Shown here: positions 1 to 8,989 of the stretch, piece by piece
How the letters are laid out: the number at the start of each line of letters is the position of its first letter
Numbering within the stretch: position 1 is the first letter of the stretch
NCBI GenBank assembly: GCA_020425605.1
Contig: JAGQRH010000003.1
Coordinates: forward strand, 139,011-203,010
Direction of reading: 5' to 3'
Source: Planctomycetota bacterium
GTDB taxonomy: Bacteria; Planctomycetota; UBA8742; UBA2392
Length of the DNA stretch: 64,000 nt
Program-made: the position numbers and the translations under genes
The notes under the pieces: generated by a model
The model's database searches: none
The model's input: the letters and a program-made list of their open reading frames with translations, nothing else
What the model was told of the DNA's origin: nothing

Positions 1-13
1 AATAGCGACGAGC

Positions 14-766
14 ATGAGCGAAGCTGAAAAAGAAGACGTCTATGTGCTCGCCGACGATTCCCGCGAAGCCGTCTTCGTCGCTGAGGGCATTACCAAAGTC
101 TACAAGATGGGCGAGGTCGAGGTGCACGCGCTGCGCGGCGTGGACCTGCAGCTATACGAAGGCGAGTTCGTCGTACTGCTCGGCCCCAGCGGCAGCGGCA
201 AGTCAACGTTGTTGAACATCCTGGGTGGGCTGGACGTGGCCACGGCCGGCACGGTTCGTTACCGCGACCACGACCTCACCCACGCCGACGAATCCGCATT
301 GACGGAATACCGGCGTCACCACGTCGGCTTCATCTTCCAGTTCTATAACCTGATTCCCAGCCTCACCGCACGCGAGAACGTGGCACTGGTTACGGAGATC
401 GCCGACGACCCCATGTCGCCGGACGACGCGCTCAAGCTCGTGGACCTTGGTGACAGGCTGGACCATTTTCCCAGCCAGCTTTCGGGCGGCCAGCAGCAGC
501 GAGTCGCCGTCGCGCGCGCGGTCGCCAAGCGCCCTGAAGTACTGCTCTGCGACGAGCCGACCGGCGCGCTCGACATTCACACGGGCGTGAAAGTCCTTGA
601 GGCCCTGGCGCGAGTCAATCGTGAGCTTGGTACGACCACGGCCGTCATCACGCACAACGCCGCGATCGCAGCAATGGCCGATCGAGTCGTGCACATCGCT
701 GATGGGCGAATTGCGAAGATCGACACCAACACCAACAAGAAGGATCCCAGCGAGCTGGAGTGGTAA
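14..766 (+). CDS. ABC exporter ATP-binding protein, LolD/MacB type
   Basis: Cytoplasmic ATPase (250 aa) of a MacB/LolD-type exporter that hydrolyses ATP to drive the FtsX-type permease encoded next. Visible motifs are Walker A GPSGSGKS (about residues 57-64), the signature LSGGQ (157-161), Walker B VLLCDEP with the catalytic Glu near 182, and the switch His in VITHN near 215. The first 20 residues form an acidic extension ahead of the normal ABC start. The stop overlaps the permease start by one base (TAATG), so the two are translationally coupled. The gene is complete although it begins only 13 bases into the window. The substrate cannot be read from the sequence; the operon's HlyD-like adaptor fits export rather than lipoprotein release. 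Confidence 0.93.
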   Translation: MSEAEKEDVYVLADDSREAVFVAEGITKVYKMGEVEVHALRGVDLQLYEGEFVVLLGPSGSGKSTLLNILGGLDVATAGTVRYRDHDLTHADESALTEYRRHHVGFIFQFYNLIPSLTARENVALVTEIADDPMSPDDALKLVDLGDRLDHFPSQLSGGQQQRVAVARAVAKRPEVLLCDEPTGALDIHTGVKVLEALARVNRELGTTTAVITHNAAIAAMADRVVHIADGRIAKIDTNTNKKDPSELEW

Positions 767-3129
767 TGCGAGCAATCCACCACAAGCTGCTGCGAGACCT
801 TTGGCATATGAAGGGCCAGGCACTGGCCATCGTGATGGTAATTGCCTCGGGCGTCGCCCTGTTCGTCGGCCAGCTTGCAGTGATGCACTCTCTGCGGGTG
901 ACGCGCGATGCCTACTACTCCGAGTACCGATTCGCGGACGTCTTCGCCAACTGCAAGCGCGCGCCGCTTTCGGTGGCTGACAGGCTGCGTGATGTGCCCG
1001 GCGTTGACGTAGTACAGACCCGCGTGACCCTGCGTGTGATGCTGGAGGTTCCCGGACTGAATGAGCCTGCCACGGGCCAGTTGATTTCGATCCCCGACAA
1101 CGGCGAGCCGCAGCTGAACGACCTGTTCATCCGCAAGGGGCGCCTGCCCGGTCCCGGTACCGACAACGAAGTCGCGCTGGTCGAAATGTTCGCCAAGGCG
1201 AACAAATACGGCCTCGGCGACTCGATCACCGCAATCATCAACGGGCGTCGCCAGTCACTACGTGTCGTGGGCATCGTGCTGTCGCCCGAGTATGTGTACG
1301 CGCTTTCGGCCGGTGCATTCGTGCCGGATGACAAGCGCTTTGCCGTAATGTGGATGAACGAGAAGCAACTCGCGGCCGCGTACAACATGGAAGGCGCGTT
1401 CAACGACGTTTCGGCCAGCCTCAAGCCGGGCGCTTCCCACGCCGAAGTGATTGCACGGTTCGATGACATCCTGAAGCCCTATGGCGGCCAGGGCGCGTTT
1501 GCGCAGAAAGACCAGGTCTCAAACTGGTATCTGGCAAACGAGTACAAGCAGCTCGAGACCTTTGGCGTTGTGGTGCCGTTGATTTTTCTCGGGATCGCCG
1601 CGTTCCTGCTGAACGTGGTGATGAGTCGTGTGGTCGCGACGCAACGTGACCAGGTCGCCGCGCTAAAGGCGTTCGGATACTCGAACTTCCAGGTCGGGCT
1701 GCATTTCGGTGAGCTGGTTGCACTGATCGTGCTGATGGGAACGATCGTCGGCACGCTGTTCGGCTGGCTGATGGGCGAGAAGCTCATTGACCTGTACACC
1801 GACTTCTACCACTTCCCGGTGCTGCGCTTCAGCCTGCCGGGCTGGGTCCCGCTGGCGGGCATGGCGGTGACAGGCTCCGCGGCGGCGCTGGGTACGCTGA
1901 ACGCGGTTCGTCGCGCCGCAGCCCTGCCCCCTGCGGAAGCCATGCGCCCGGAAGCGCCGCCGAACTACCGCATGACGCTCATGGAGCGCATCGGCCTGCA
2001 ACGCTGGCTCAGCCAGCCCACACGCATGATCTTGCGCCAGCTGGAACGCAAACCGATGAAGGCGGGTGCCTCAATCCTGGGGCTCAGTCTCGCCGTCGCA
2101 ATTCTCATCGTGGGCATGGCATTTGTGGACATCATTTTCACTTTGATTGACATCCAGGCCAACGTCGTCCACCGCGAGGACGTCTCGGTCGGTTTCACTG
2201 AGCCACGCTCGCGCGACGCACTTCACGAGATTGAGTCCTTGCCGGGGGTGGAGTACGCCGAGCCATACCGGGCCGTTTCCGCCCGGGTAAGGTTCGGGCA
2301 TCGCAATCGACGTCTCGGAATCCAGGGAATCCCGTTCGACACGCGGCTGAACCGAGTGCTCAACACCGATCTTGAGCCGTTCGACCTGCCCCGGGAGGGA
2401 ATCCTGCTCTCGCGCGTACTGGGCGATTCGCTGCACGTCAGCCCGGGTGATGAGATCATCGTCGAGGTCATGGAAGGAACGCGGCCGACGCGCACCGTGA
2501 AAGTTGCCGCACTGGTCGATGACTTCATGGGCATCTCCGCATACATGGAGATCGGCAGCCTCAACCGGCTGATGCGGGAAGGCGACGTGATTTCGGGTGC
2601 CTATCTACTGACGCGAGGAGAAGCCAGCGAGGCGTTGTTCGAGAGCCTGCGCGCTCGTCCAGCCGTGGCCTCGGTCTCATCGAAGGCGACTTCCATTGAG
2701 AATCTGCGCAAGATGGTCGAGGAACAGCTGCTGTACTCCATTGCCTTCAACGTTCTGTTCGCTGGGATCATCGCCTTCGGCATCGTTTACAACAATGCGC
2801 GAGTTTCTTTGTCCGAGCGCGCCCGTGAACTGGCCAGCCTGCGCGTTTTGGGGCTGACCCGCGGCGAGATCAGCTTCATTCTGCTGGGCGAGCAGGCACT
2901 ACTCACGCTCGTCGCGCTGCCGATCGGCTTCTTTCTGGGGTACTGGCTGACGTTCGCCGTGATGGCCAGCGTGAATTCCGAAGTTGTGCGCATGCCGATG
3001 GTGTTGAACACGTCAACCTATGCACTGGGTGCTATCTGCGTTATCTTCGCGGCGGCGGTTTCCGGCTTGATCGTGCGGCGTCGACTGGACCGACTTGACC
3101 TGGTGGAAGTGCTGAAAACACGCGAATGA
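766..3129 (+). CDS. ABC exporter permease with two FtsX domains
   Basis: Inner-membrane permease of 787 aa. There is a TM segment near residues 16-40, a large periplasmic domain, a first FtsX-type bundle of three TM segments (about 260-390), a second anchor and periplasmic domain, and a second FtsX bundle near the C-terminus (about 660-780). This duplicated layout is typical of long MacB-like or lipoprotein-type permeases. I chose ATG 766 because it overlaps the ATPase stop (TAATG); an in-frame GTG at 760 would add two residues. The gene overlaps the adaptor gene by four bases (ATGA). It most likely acts as a homodimer or pseudo-dimer with the ATPase. The substrate is unknown. Confidence 0.9.
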   Translation: MRAIHHKLLRDLWHMKGQALAIVMVIASGVALFVGQLAVMHSLRVTRDAYYSEYRFADVFANCKRAPLSVADRLRDVPGVDVVQTRVTLRVMLEVPGLNEPATGQLISIPDNGEPQLNDLFIRKGRLPGPGTDNEVALVEMFAKANKYGLGDSITAIINGRRQSLRVVGIVLSPEYVYALSAGAFVPDDKRFAVMWMNEKQLAAAYNMEGAFNDVSASLKPGASHAEVIARFDDILKPYGGQGAFAQKDQVSNWYLANEYKQLETFGVVVPLIFLGIAAFLLNVVMSRVVATQRDQVAALKAFGYSNFQVGLHFGELVALIVLMGTIVGTLFGWLMGEKLIDLYTDFYHFPVLRFSLPGWVPLAGMAVTGSAAALGTLNAVRRAAALPPAEAMRPEAPPNYRMTLMERIGLQRWLSQPTRMILRQLERKPMKAGASILGLSLAVAILIVGMAFVDIIFTLIDIQANVVHREDVSVGFTEPRSRDALHEIESLPGVEYAEPYRAVSARVRFGHRNRRLGIQGIPFDTRLNRVLNTDLEPFDLPREGILLSRVLGDSLHVSPGDEIIVEVMEGTRPTRTVKVAALVDDFMGISAYMEIGSLNRLMREGDVISGAYLLTRGEASEALFESLRARPAVASVSSKATSIENLRKMVEEQLLYSIAFNVLFAGIIAFGIVYNNARVSLSERARELASLRVLGLTRGEISFILLGEQALLTLVALPIGFFLGYWLTFAVMASVNSEVVRMPMVLNTSTYALGAICVIFAAAVSGLIVRRRLDRLDLVEVLKTRE

Positions 3130-4316
3130 TCCTGAAGTGGGTAAAACGAGGTGCCCTCATAGTGGCCGGGCTGCTGATTCTGGTGGCCATAGGCTATGCC
3201 CTGACGCCCAAGCCAGTTGCATCCGAATTTGCACGGGCGACACGCGGCAACATCCGCGTCACGGTCGACCAGGAAGCACGTACGCGGGTCAAGGACCGCT
3301 TCACGATCACGGCCCCGGTCAGTGCCATGATGTCGCGCATTTCGCTGAAAGCCGGCGACATCGTCGAAGTCGGGATGCTGATTACCGTGCTGAGCCCCAG
3401 CCAGCCGATGCTGCTGGATGCCCGCTCGAAGGCAGAGGCAGAAGCCAACATCCGCGCCGCCGAAGCAACGCAGAGCCAGGCGCAAAGCAACGTTGAAGCC
3501 GCCCAGGCGCAGCTCGACCTGGCCACGAAAGAACACGCCCGCATGCAGTCGCTGCTGAAGGGCAGCCATGTTTCCCAGGAAGACGTCGATGCCGCGGCAA
3601 CGAAGGAAAGCGCCGCAAGAGCGGCGCTGGACTCTGCCACCTTCGGCAGGCAGGCCGCCGACTTTCGTGTAACGATGGCCCGCGCTGCGCTGGTGGAGAA
3701 CAACGAAGGCACCGATCTCCCCGGCATCGAGATTCGCTCGCCCGTGGCCGGGCGGGTGCTCAAGGTGTACCGCGAGAGTGCCGGCGCTGTGATGCCCGGT
3801 GAGATGCTGCTTGAGCTCGGTGATCCCGCCTCGCTGGAAGTGGTGGCCGACGTTCTGAGCAGCGACGCCGTGCGGGCAAGACCGGGCATGCCGGTCAGCA
3901 TTGAGCGCTGGGGCGGCAACGCACCGCTAGACGGATCCGTGCGAATGGTTGAGCCGGCGGGCTTCACCAAGATCAGTTCGCTCGGCGTCGAAGAGCAACG
4001 GGTCAACGTCATCATCGACTTCGGCAGCGGCCGTGAGAACTGGCAGCAGCTCGGCGACGCATTCCGCGTCGAGGCACGCCTGATCCTCCTGGAAGTAAAG
4101 GACGTCGTGAAGGTCCCAACAGGCGCACTGTTCGTTGTTCCTGAAGGCGACGCGCTGTTCGTGGTGTCTGACGGCAAAGCAACCCAGCGCGTGGTGAAGA
4201 TCGGCGCCCGCAATGGGCTTGAGGCCGAAGTAAAGTCCGGCCTGAACGAAGGCGATACCGTGATCGTTCACCCAAGCGACGACATCGAAGAAGGCACAAG
4301 AGTAAAAGAACGTTGA
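3126..4316 (+). CDS. HlyD/MacA-family membrane fusion protein
   Basis: Periplasmic adaptor (396 aa) expected to link the exporter to the outer membrane or cell surface. It has an N-terminal TM anchor (about residues 8-26), a split lipoyl-like hairpin (APVSAMMSRI and, later, IRSPVAGRVLKV), and between them an Ala/Gln/Glu-rich alpha-helical hairpin (about 100-190) typical of the coiled coil of MacA/HlyD proteins. Beta-barrel and membrane-proximal regions follow. The start overlaps the permease stop (ATGA), and the stop overlaps the mutY start. No outer-membrane TolC-like gene lies nearby in this window. Confidence 0.9.
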   Translation: MILKWVKRGALIVAGLLILVAIGYALTPKPVASEFARATRGNIRVTVDQEARTRVKDRFTITAPVSAMMSRISLKAGDIVEVGMLITVLSPSQPMLLDARSKAEAEANIRAAEATQSQAQSNVEAAQAQLDLATKEHARMQSLLKGSHVSQEDVDAAATKESAARAALDSATFGRQAADFRVTMARAALVENNEGTDLPGIEIRSPVAGRVLKVYRESAGAVMPGEMLLELGDPASLEVVADVLSSDAVRARPGMPVSIERWGGNAPLDGSVRMVEPAGFTKISSLGVEEQRVNVIIDFGSGRENWQQLGDAFRVEARLILLEVKDVVKVPTGALFVVPEGDALFVVSDGKATQRVVKIGARNGLEAEVKSGLNEGDTVIVHPSDDIEEGTRVKER

Positions 4317-5386
4317 TGCAACCCGCCTTTCGCAAGCATCTGCTGGGCTGGTTCGCAAGCAACGCTCGCACTCTGCCATGGCGGACAAAGCCTGGGCCGT
4401 ACCGTGTGTGGGTCAGCGAGATCATGTTGCAGCAGACCCGCGTCGAGGCAGTACGCGGGCACTACACGCGCTTCCTTCAACGCTTCCCGACCGTCCGAAA
4501 ACTGGCAGCCGCAGATCTGGAAGAAGTGCTGGAGGCGTGGTCGGGCCTCGGTTACTACCGTCGCGCTCGTATGCTCCACACGGCGGCGCAGCGCATCGTG
4601 GCCGAGCATGCCGGTCGATTTCCCGCGACGCGCGGCGCAGTCATTGCTCTGCCCGGCGTCGGCCCGTACACGGCCGGCGCAATCCTGAGCATCGCATTCA
4701 ACCAGCCAGAGCCGATTGTGGACGGCAACGTGGAGCGGGTGTTCGCGCGGTTGGCAGCACTGGACCAGAACGTCAAAGCCGGCCCCGGGCGGCAAGCTGT
4801 CTGGGCGCTCGCAACCGAGCACGTCCGGCGCGGCCACTCGGAAGGGCACGCCCCTTCTGCGCTGAACCAGGCAGTGATGGAACTCGGGGCAGTCGTATGT
4901 CTGCCGAACAATCCGCTCTGCGCCGATTGCCCCGTCAGGCGACATTGCAAGGCGCACAAGGCCGGTGAGGTCGATCGGTTTCCAGTGCTGCCCGGGCGTG
5001 CAGCCAAGCACGACCGGAAATATCGCTTCGTCGCACTGCGGGATGCCGATGCTCGAGTCCTCATGGTGCGACGAGCGGAAGGTGATGACAGCAGTCTGCT
5101 TCCAGCCGGAATGTGGGAGTTGCCGCATACCGATGCCACCGACCCGGACGGGCGACTGGCCGGGATCGGCGTGCCTGTCCGGATCGCCGAAGATCTTCTG
5201 ACACGTAGGCACACCATCATGAACTACCGCCTGACACTGGAGCTACTGACCGGCGCACCGGCAGCAAGGGTCCGGACTTCAGCCAACCGTCGCTGGTTCA
5301 CGCTGGAAGAAGCCGAAGCCGCCGCCATCTCGTCGGCGACGCGCAAGCTGCTGCGGGCGCTTGCGGCCCCAGTGCGCGACGCGTAA
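4316..5386 (+). CDS. mutY: A/G-specific adenine DNA glycosylase MutY
   Basis: Base-excision repair enzyme that removes adenine mispaired with 8-oxoguanine (356 aa). The catalytic Glu sits in VSEIMLQQT (E35). The helix-hairpin-helix reads LPGVGPYTAG (112-121), with the catalytic Asp in IVDGNVERV (D136). A [4Fe-4S] ligand set C-x6-C-x2-C-x5-C is present at C195, C202, C205 and C211. The C-terminal third is the NUDIX-like domain that recognises 8-oxoG. ATG 4316 overlaps the adaptor stop (TGATG), so this repair gene is coupled to an exporter operon, with no obvious functional link. Confidence 0.96.
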   Translation: MQPAFRKHLLGWFASNARTLPWRTKPGPYRVWVSEIMLQQTRVEAVRGHYTRFLQRFPTVRKLAAADLEEVLEAWSGLGYYRRARMLHTAAQRIVAEHAGRFPATRGAVIALPGVGPYTAGAILSIAFNQPEPIVDGNVERVFARLAALDQNVKAGPGRQAVWALATEHVRRGHSEGHAPSALNQAVMELGAVVCLPNNPLCADCPVRRHCKAHKAGEVDRFPVLPGRAAKHDRKYRFVALRDADARVLMVRRAEGDDSSLLPAGMWELPHTDATDPDGRLAGIGVPVRIAEDLLTRRHTIMNYRLTLELLTGAPAARVRTSANRRWFTLEEAEAAAISSATRKLLRALAAPVRDA

Positions 5387-5490
5387 CTGGCTATCTGCGC
5401 AAGACTTACGCGGGGCCGAATGGGTCCGGATTTCCGGAACCTGGGCCGGCGCCGCCGCGTCATACCCCTGCATCCAACCAAGGGGAAGAA

Positions 5491-6516
5491 ATGAGTTCCG
5501 TTCGCAATCTAATGCTCGTGGGCTCGCTTGTCGGCGCAATCGGGCTCAGTGGAGCCCTGCTTTCAAATCAGCACACGGCCGAGGCGTGCATCCACCCGCC
5601 CAAGGAGTTCAAGTATCCGATCAAGGCCGGCGCCCAGCGCGGACTGGTGTTCTTTGCCGACGGCCGCGAAGAGCTCGTCATCCGCCCCAGCTACAAGGTG
5701 GAAGGCGAGGGACTCAAAGTGAAGAACGACGCCGTAGAGGGCTTCACTACGGTCGCATGGCTTGTCCCCGTACCCAGCCTGCCGGACAGCTACAAGGAAG
5801 CGGACGAGAAGCTGTTTACCAGCATCGCAGATTTTACAAAGCCGTTCGAGGCGATCGGCAAGAACGGACCGGACCAGGAAGACGGCAAGGACTCGCGCAA
5901 GAAAGAGAAGCACGGCGCCGAGTTCCTTGAGCAGGTGAAGGTGGGCGACTACACCATCCAGCCGGTCAAGGCCCACGGCGAGCTGGGTGGTCAAGAGTTG
6001 CAAGGCTGGCTCAAGAGCAACGGCTTCGGTGCGGTCGAGGAATCCGTGCTCAAGCACTATCTCGAGAACGACTACTACTGGCTGGCCGTGAAGCTGGAGC
6101 GCGCCGAGGGCCTGCCGGCCAACGGCGAAGTCAAGCCGCTGCAGATCGGCTTCAAGACGGACAAGCCCGTCTACCCGCTGAAAATCAACGCGGGCGCCGG
6201 CGAGTTTGAGCTGGAAGTCTGGGTCATCAGCAACAAGGAAGTCGACGACGAGAAGACGAAGGCATTCGGCCTCCAGACCGTCGCACAGGGCGACCCCATG
6301 ATGGACCAGGAACACCACAAGTCGACGCTCTCCGACCTGCCGGAAGAAGCCCGCAAAATCATCGACGGCGAAGACGGCCTGAAGTCCCTGCGGACTGGCG
6401 ACCTGTACATCACACGCTTCTTCGGGGCCGGAATGAACACCACCACCGACCTCACGAAGCTCAACGACGATCTCCACTTCACTTTTGTTGAGCCCGAACC
6501 CAGGAAAAAGGACTAG
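5491..6516 (+). CDS. Secreted DUF2330 protein, copy A
   Basis: Exported protein of 341 aa with an N-terminal signal peptide (basic start, hydrophobic stretch, likely cleavage after the EA near residue 30). The mature N-terminus carries a CIHPPKEF motif, and the family's aromatic/Pro motif appears as AWLVPVPSLPDSY, as in DUF2330 proteins, whose function is unknown. A strong Shine-Dalgarno (AGGGGAAG) precedes the ATG. It is the first of three adjacent paralogues; copy B is clearly close (shared GLVFFADGREELVIRPSY). There is no C-terminal anchor, so it is probably periplasmic or surface-located. Confidence 0.85.
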   Translation: MSSVRNLMLVGSLVGAIGLSGALLSNQHTAEACIHPPKEFKYPIKAGAQRGLVFFADGREELVIRPSYKVEGEGLKVKNDAVEGFTTVAWLVPVPSLPDSYKEADEKLFTSIADFTKPFEAIGKNGPDQEDGKDSRKKEKHGAEFLEQVKVGDYTIQPVKAHGELGGQELQGWLKSNGFGAVEESVLKHYLENDYYWLAVKLERAEGLPANGEVKPLQIGFKTDKPVYPLKINAGAGEFELEVWVISNKEVDDEKTKAFGLQTVAQGDPMMDQEHHKSTLSDLPEEARKIIDGEDGLKSLRTGDLYITRFFGAGMNTTTDLTKLNDDLHFTFVEPEPRKKD

Positions 6517-6520
6517 CAAC

Positions 6521-7540
6521 ATGAGTCTTCGACGCATTCCAGTACTTGCCGCCGCAGGCGCACTTGCCATCAGCTCTGCCTGGCTGCTGCTCCCGCAGCC
6601 CACCGCGCAGGCATGCATGCACCCGCCCAAAGAGTTCAAATTCCCGATCAAGGCCGGCGCGCAGAAGGGCCTCGTGTTCTTCGCCGACGGCCGTGAAGAG
6701 CTGGTCATCAGGCCGAGTTACACGGTGGAGGGCGAAGGCATCGTGGTAAAGAACGATGCCGTGGAGGGCTTCAACTCGCTGGCCTGGATCGTGCCGGTTC
6801 CCAACCTGCCGGATACCTACAAAGAGGCCGACGCAAAGCTGTTCACGGAACTGGCCGACTTTACCGAGCCCATGGAGCGCCCCTCAAAGGGAGACAAGCG
6901 CAACGCCCTGGGCGACGACTGGGGCCCGGCCGAAAAGCAGGGTGCCGAATTCCTGGAGCAAGTGAAGGTCGGCGACTACACGATCCAGCCGGTCAAGGCC
7001 AAGGGAGAGTTGGGCGCTGCGGAGCTGAACAACTGGCTTGGCGACAACGGCTTCGGCAAGGTCGACGAGAAAGTGATGAAGCACTACATCGACAAGGAGT
7101 ACTACTGGCTCGCGGTCAAGCTGAACAACGACAAGGGGCTTCCGGCCAATGGTGAGGTCAAGCCGTTGCGAATCGGCTTTGCCACGGACAAGCCCGTCTA
7201 CCCGATCAAGATCAACCAGGGCCGCGGCAGCTTTGACCTTGAGCTATGGGTAATCACCCAGCAGCAGATCGACACCGAGCTTACCAAGGCCCAGGGTCTG
7301 AAGACCGTGACGCAGCAGGACAATGAAATGCTGCAGGCCAACCTGAAGACCTCATTCAGCAAGCTGCCGAAGGTGGTCAAGGAAGTGGCCAACGATGACG
7401 AAGCGCTGAAGAATCTGAAGACAGGCGATCTATACTGCTACCGCTTCTTTGGTGTCGGGATGGACGGCGATTGCGACGTGTCCAAGCTCGACAGCGACTT
7501 CACTTTCACCTTCGTGGAAGAGAAGCCGGCAACGAAGTAG
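6521..7540 (+). CDS. Secreted DUF2330 protein, copy B
   Basis: Exported protein of 339 aa. I placed the start at ATG 6521, four bases after the copy A stop, because this gives a clean signal peptide (MSLRR, then a hydrophobic run ending TAQA) before the conserved CMHPPKEF. An in-frame ATG at 6485 lies inside copy A and would spoil the signal. It shares the DUF2330 features VIRPSY, AWIVPVPNLPDTY and DYTIQPVKAKGE with its neighbours. It is co-transcribed with copy A and is followed by a terminator-like hairpin. Function unknown. Confidence 0.85.
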   Translation: MSLRRIPVLAAAGALAISSAWLLLPQPTAQACMHPPKEFKFPIKAGAQKGLVFFADGREELVIRPSYTVEGEGIVVKNDAVEGFNSLAWIVPVPNLPDTYKEADAKLFTELADFTEPMERPSKGDKRNALGDDWGPAEKQGAEFLEQVKVGDYTIQPVKAKGELGAAELNNWLGDNGFGKVDEKVMKHYIDKEYYWLAVKLNNDKGLPANGEVKPLRIGFATDKPVYPIKINQGRGSFDLELWVITQQQIDTELTKAQGLKTVTQQDNEMLQANLKTSFSKLPKVVKEVANDDEALKNLKTGDLYCYRFFGVGMDGDCDVSKLDSDFTFTFVEEKPATK

Positions 7541-7562
7541 CAGTGTTGGACGCGCACTCAAG

Positions 7563-7587
7563 CCGGGGCGCCCAGCGCCCCGGTTTT
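7563..7587 (+). terminator. Rho-independent terminator after DUF2330 copy B
   Basis: Perfect 8-bp stem (CCGGGGCG / CGCCCCGG, 7563-7570 and 7576-7583) with a 5-nt loop, followed directly by TTTT. It separates copies A and B from copy C. Confidence 0.75.
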
Positions 7588-7601
7588 GCATGGAGCACGC
7601 G

Positions 7602-8735
7602 ATGAAGAAACTCGCAGCCTGCCTTGTGGCCATGCTGGCCACTCTTGTGGTCGCGCCGATATGCGGTGACGCCTGCCTGCATGCGCCGGCGGCATTCAAA
7701 GGCTCGGTCGACAGCGCGGCGCAGCGCGGTCTGGTGTTCTTCGACAATGGGCGTGAAGAACTCGTGCTTCAGCCCGGCTACAGCATCAACACGACGACGC
7801 TTGAAAAGGACGAGTTTGGCGACGATGGCAGGCTGAAGAATTTCAAGTCGTTCGCCTGGGTGGTGCCGCTTCCGTCACTGCCGGACTCATACGCGGAGGT
7901 CGAGCCCGGGATCTTCAAGGATCTCGACAAGTTCACCGCGATTGTGCCGCGCGTGCCAAAGATCGAGAAAGACAAGGATGCCGAAGACGACGGGCCGGTA
8001 ATCGGCGGCGCGGAAGGCCCGGACGTGGTGTTCTTTGAACCGCTCGAGGTTGGGGACTACAGCATCCAGCCCATCAAGGCCACCGGTGAAGCAGGCGGCA
8101 AGGAACTGGCAGGCTGGCTCAAGAACAGCGGCTTCGGCGAACTCGACGAGCGCGTGCTGCGGTTCTACCTGGCGGAGAATTTCTACTGGCTGGCAATCAA
8201 GCTCAGCAGCAAGGAAGGCTTGCCGGCCGACGGTGCCGCCAAGCCGCTGCACATCAGCTTCAAGACGCCCAGGCCGGTCTACCCCTACAAGATCTTTGAC
8301 AAGCGCGGTGAGTTTGACCTTGAGTTGTGGCTTGTCACGCGTGACGCTGTCGACCTGACCAAGTGCACCAGGTTCGGGCTCAAGACGGCCGAGCAGATCA
8401 GCGACAGCGACAAGCAGTCAAACCGCGAGACCAGCTACGTGAAGTTGCCGGAGTCCGCCCGTGCGATCGCCGACGGAATCCCCGACTTGAAGCAGCTGCG
8501 CATCGGCAAGGTATTCGTCTACCGGTTCTTCGGGCACAACATAGACGCCGAGGACGGTCTCGACCTCGCCCTGCTGCAGGAAGAGCTCAACTTCGAGTTC
8601 GAAAAGGACATCGCGCCCAAACCCAAAGAAGAGGTCAAGCCTTCACCTGCCGAAGAAGAAAAGAAGGACGGAGAGGAAGGCAAAGAGGGCGACGGTGAGA
8701 AACCCGAGGACGACAAAGACTCCGAAATGAAGTAG
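7602..8735 (+). CDS. Secreted DUF2330 protein, copy C, with charged tail
   Basis: Third DUF2330 paralogue, 377 aa. ATG 7602 follows a GGAG (7592-7595) at good spacing and starts a signal peptide (MKKLAACLVAML...). The mature part begins near CLHAPAAF and keeps GLVFFDNGREELVLQPGY and AWVVPLPSLPDSY. It is more diverged than copies A and B and ends in a roughly 45-residue Lys/Glu/Asp-rich low-complexity tail that they lack. It lies behind its own terminator, so it may be expressed separately. Function unknown. Confidence 0.83.
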   Translation: MKKLAACLVAMLATLVVAPICGDACLHAPAAFKGSVDSAAQRGLVFFDNGREELVLQPGYSINTTTLEKDEFGDDGRLKNFKSFAWVVPLPSLPDSYAEVEPGIFKDLDKFTAIVPRVPKIEKDKDAEDDGPVIGGAEGPDVVFFEPLEVGDYSIQPIKATGEAGGKELAGWLKNSGFGELDERVLRFYLAENFYWLAIKLSSKEGLPADGAAKPLHISFKTPRPVYPYKIFDKRGEFDLELWLVTRDAVDLTKCTRFGLKTAEQISDSDKQSNRETSYVKLPESARAIADGIPDLKQLRIGKVFVYRFFGHNIDAEDGLDLALLQEELNFEFEKDIAPKPKEEVKPSPAEEEKKDGEEGKEGDGEKPEDDKDSEMK

Positions 8736-8754
8736 TCGAACCGCAAGCACGCCA

Positions 8755-8780
8755 AAACGGGCTGCAACCGCGGCCCGTTT
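8755..8780 (+). terminator. Terminator-like hairpin after DUF2330 copy C
   Basis: Perfect 8-bp stem AAACGGGC / GCCCGTTT (8755-8762 and 8773-8780), 10-nt loop. The TTT that ends the stem is the only U tract. Confidence 0.6.
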
Positions 8781-8858
8781 GCCTTCTGGCGACCTCAAAC
8801 GCCTCGCTGCGGGCCGGGGGTAGAAGCGGCGAAGCTTGGAATTACACTCTCGCCCGAT

Positions 8859-8933
8859 GGATCGGTAGCTCAATGGTAGAGTAGCGGCCTTTTAAGCCGT
8901 GGGTTCCGGGTTCGAGTCCCGGCCGATCCACCA
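8859..8933 (+). tRNA. tRNA-Lys (anticodon TTT)
   Basis: A 75-nt cloverleaf. The acceptor stem GGATCGG pairs with CCGATCC, and the discriminator A and an encoded CCA follow. The D arm starts GCTC. The anticodon loop CTTTTAA places TTT as the anticodon (reads AAA/AAG, Lys). The T arm carries TTCGAGTCC. The CCA end is also the first three bases of the hairpin downstream. Confidence 0.95.
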
Positions 8934-8967
8934 CGACAAACGCCCGCGATGCGGGCGTTTGTCGTGG
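8931..8967. terminator. Bidirectional hairpin between tRNA-Lys and ppdK
   Basis: Perfect 17-bp inverted repeat with a 3-nt loop (GAT). The left arm is 8931-8947 and the right arm 8951-8967. It begins on the CCA of the tRNA and ends 22 bases before the ppdK stop. The convergent genes and the A-rich/T-rich segments inside the stem fit termination in both directions. Confidence 0.75.
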
Positions 8968-8989
8968 TGGCTGTGTTCTTGGGCCGACG

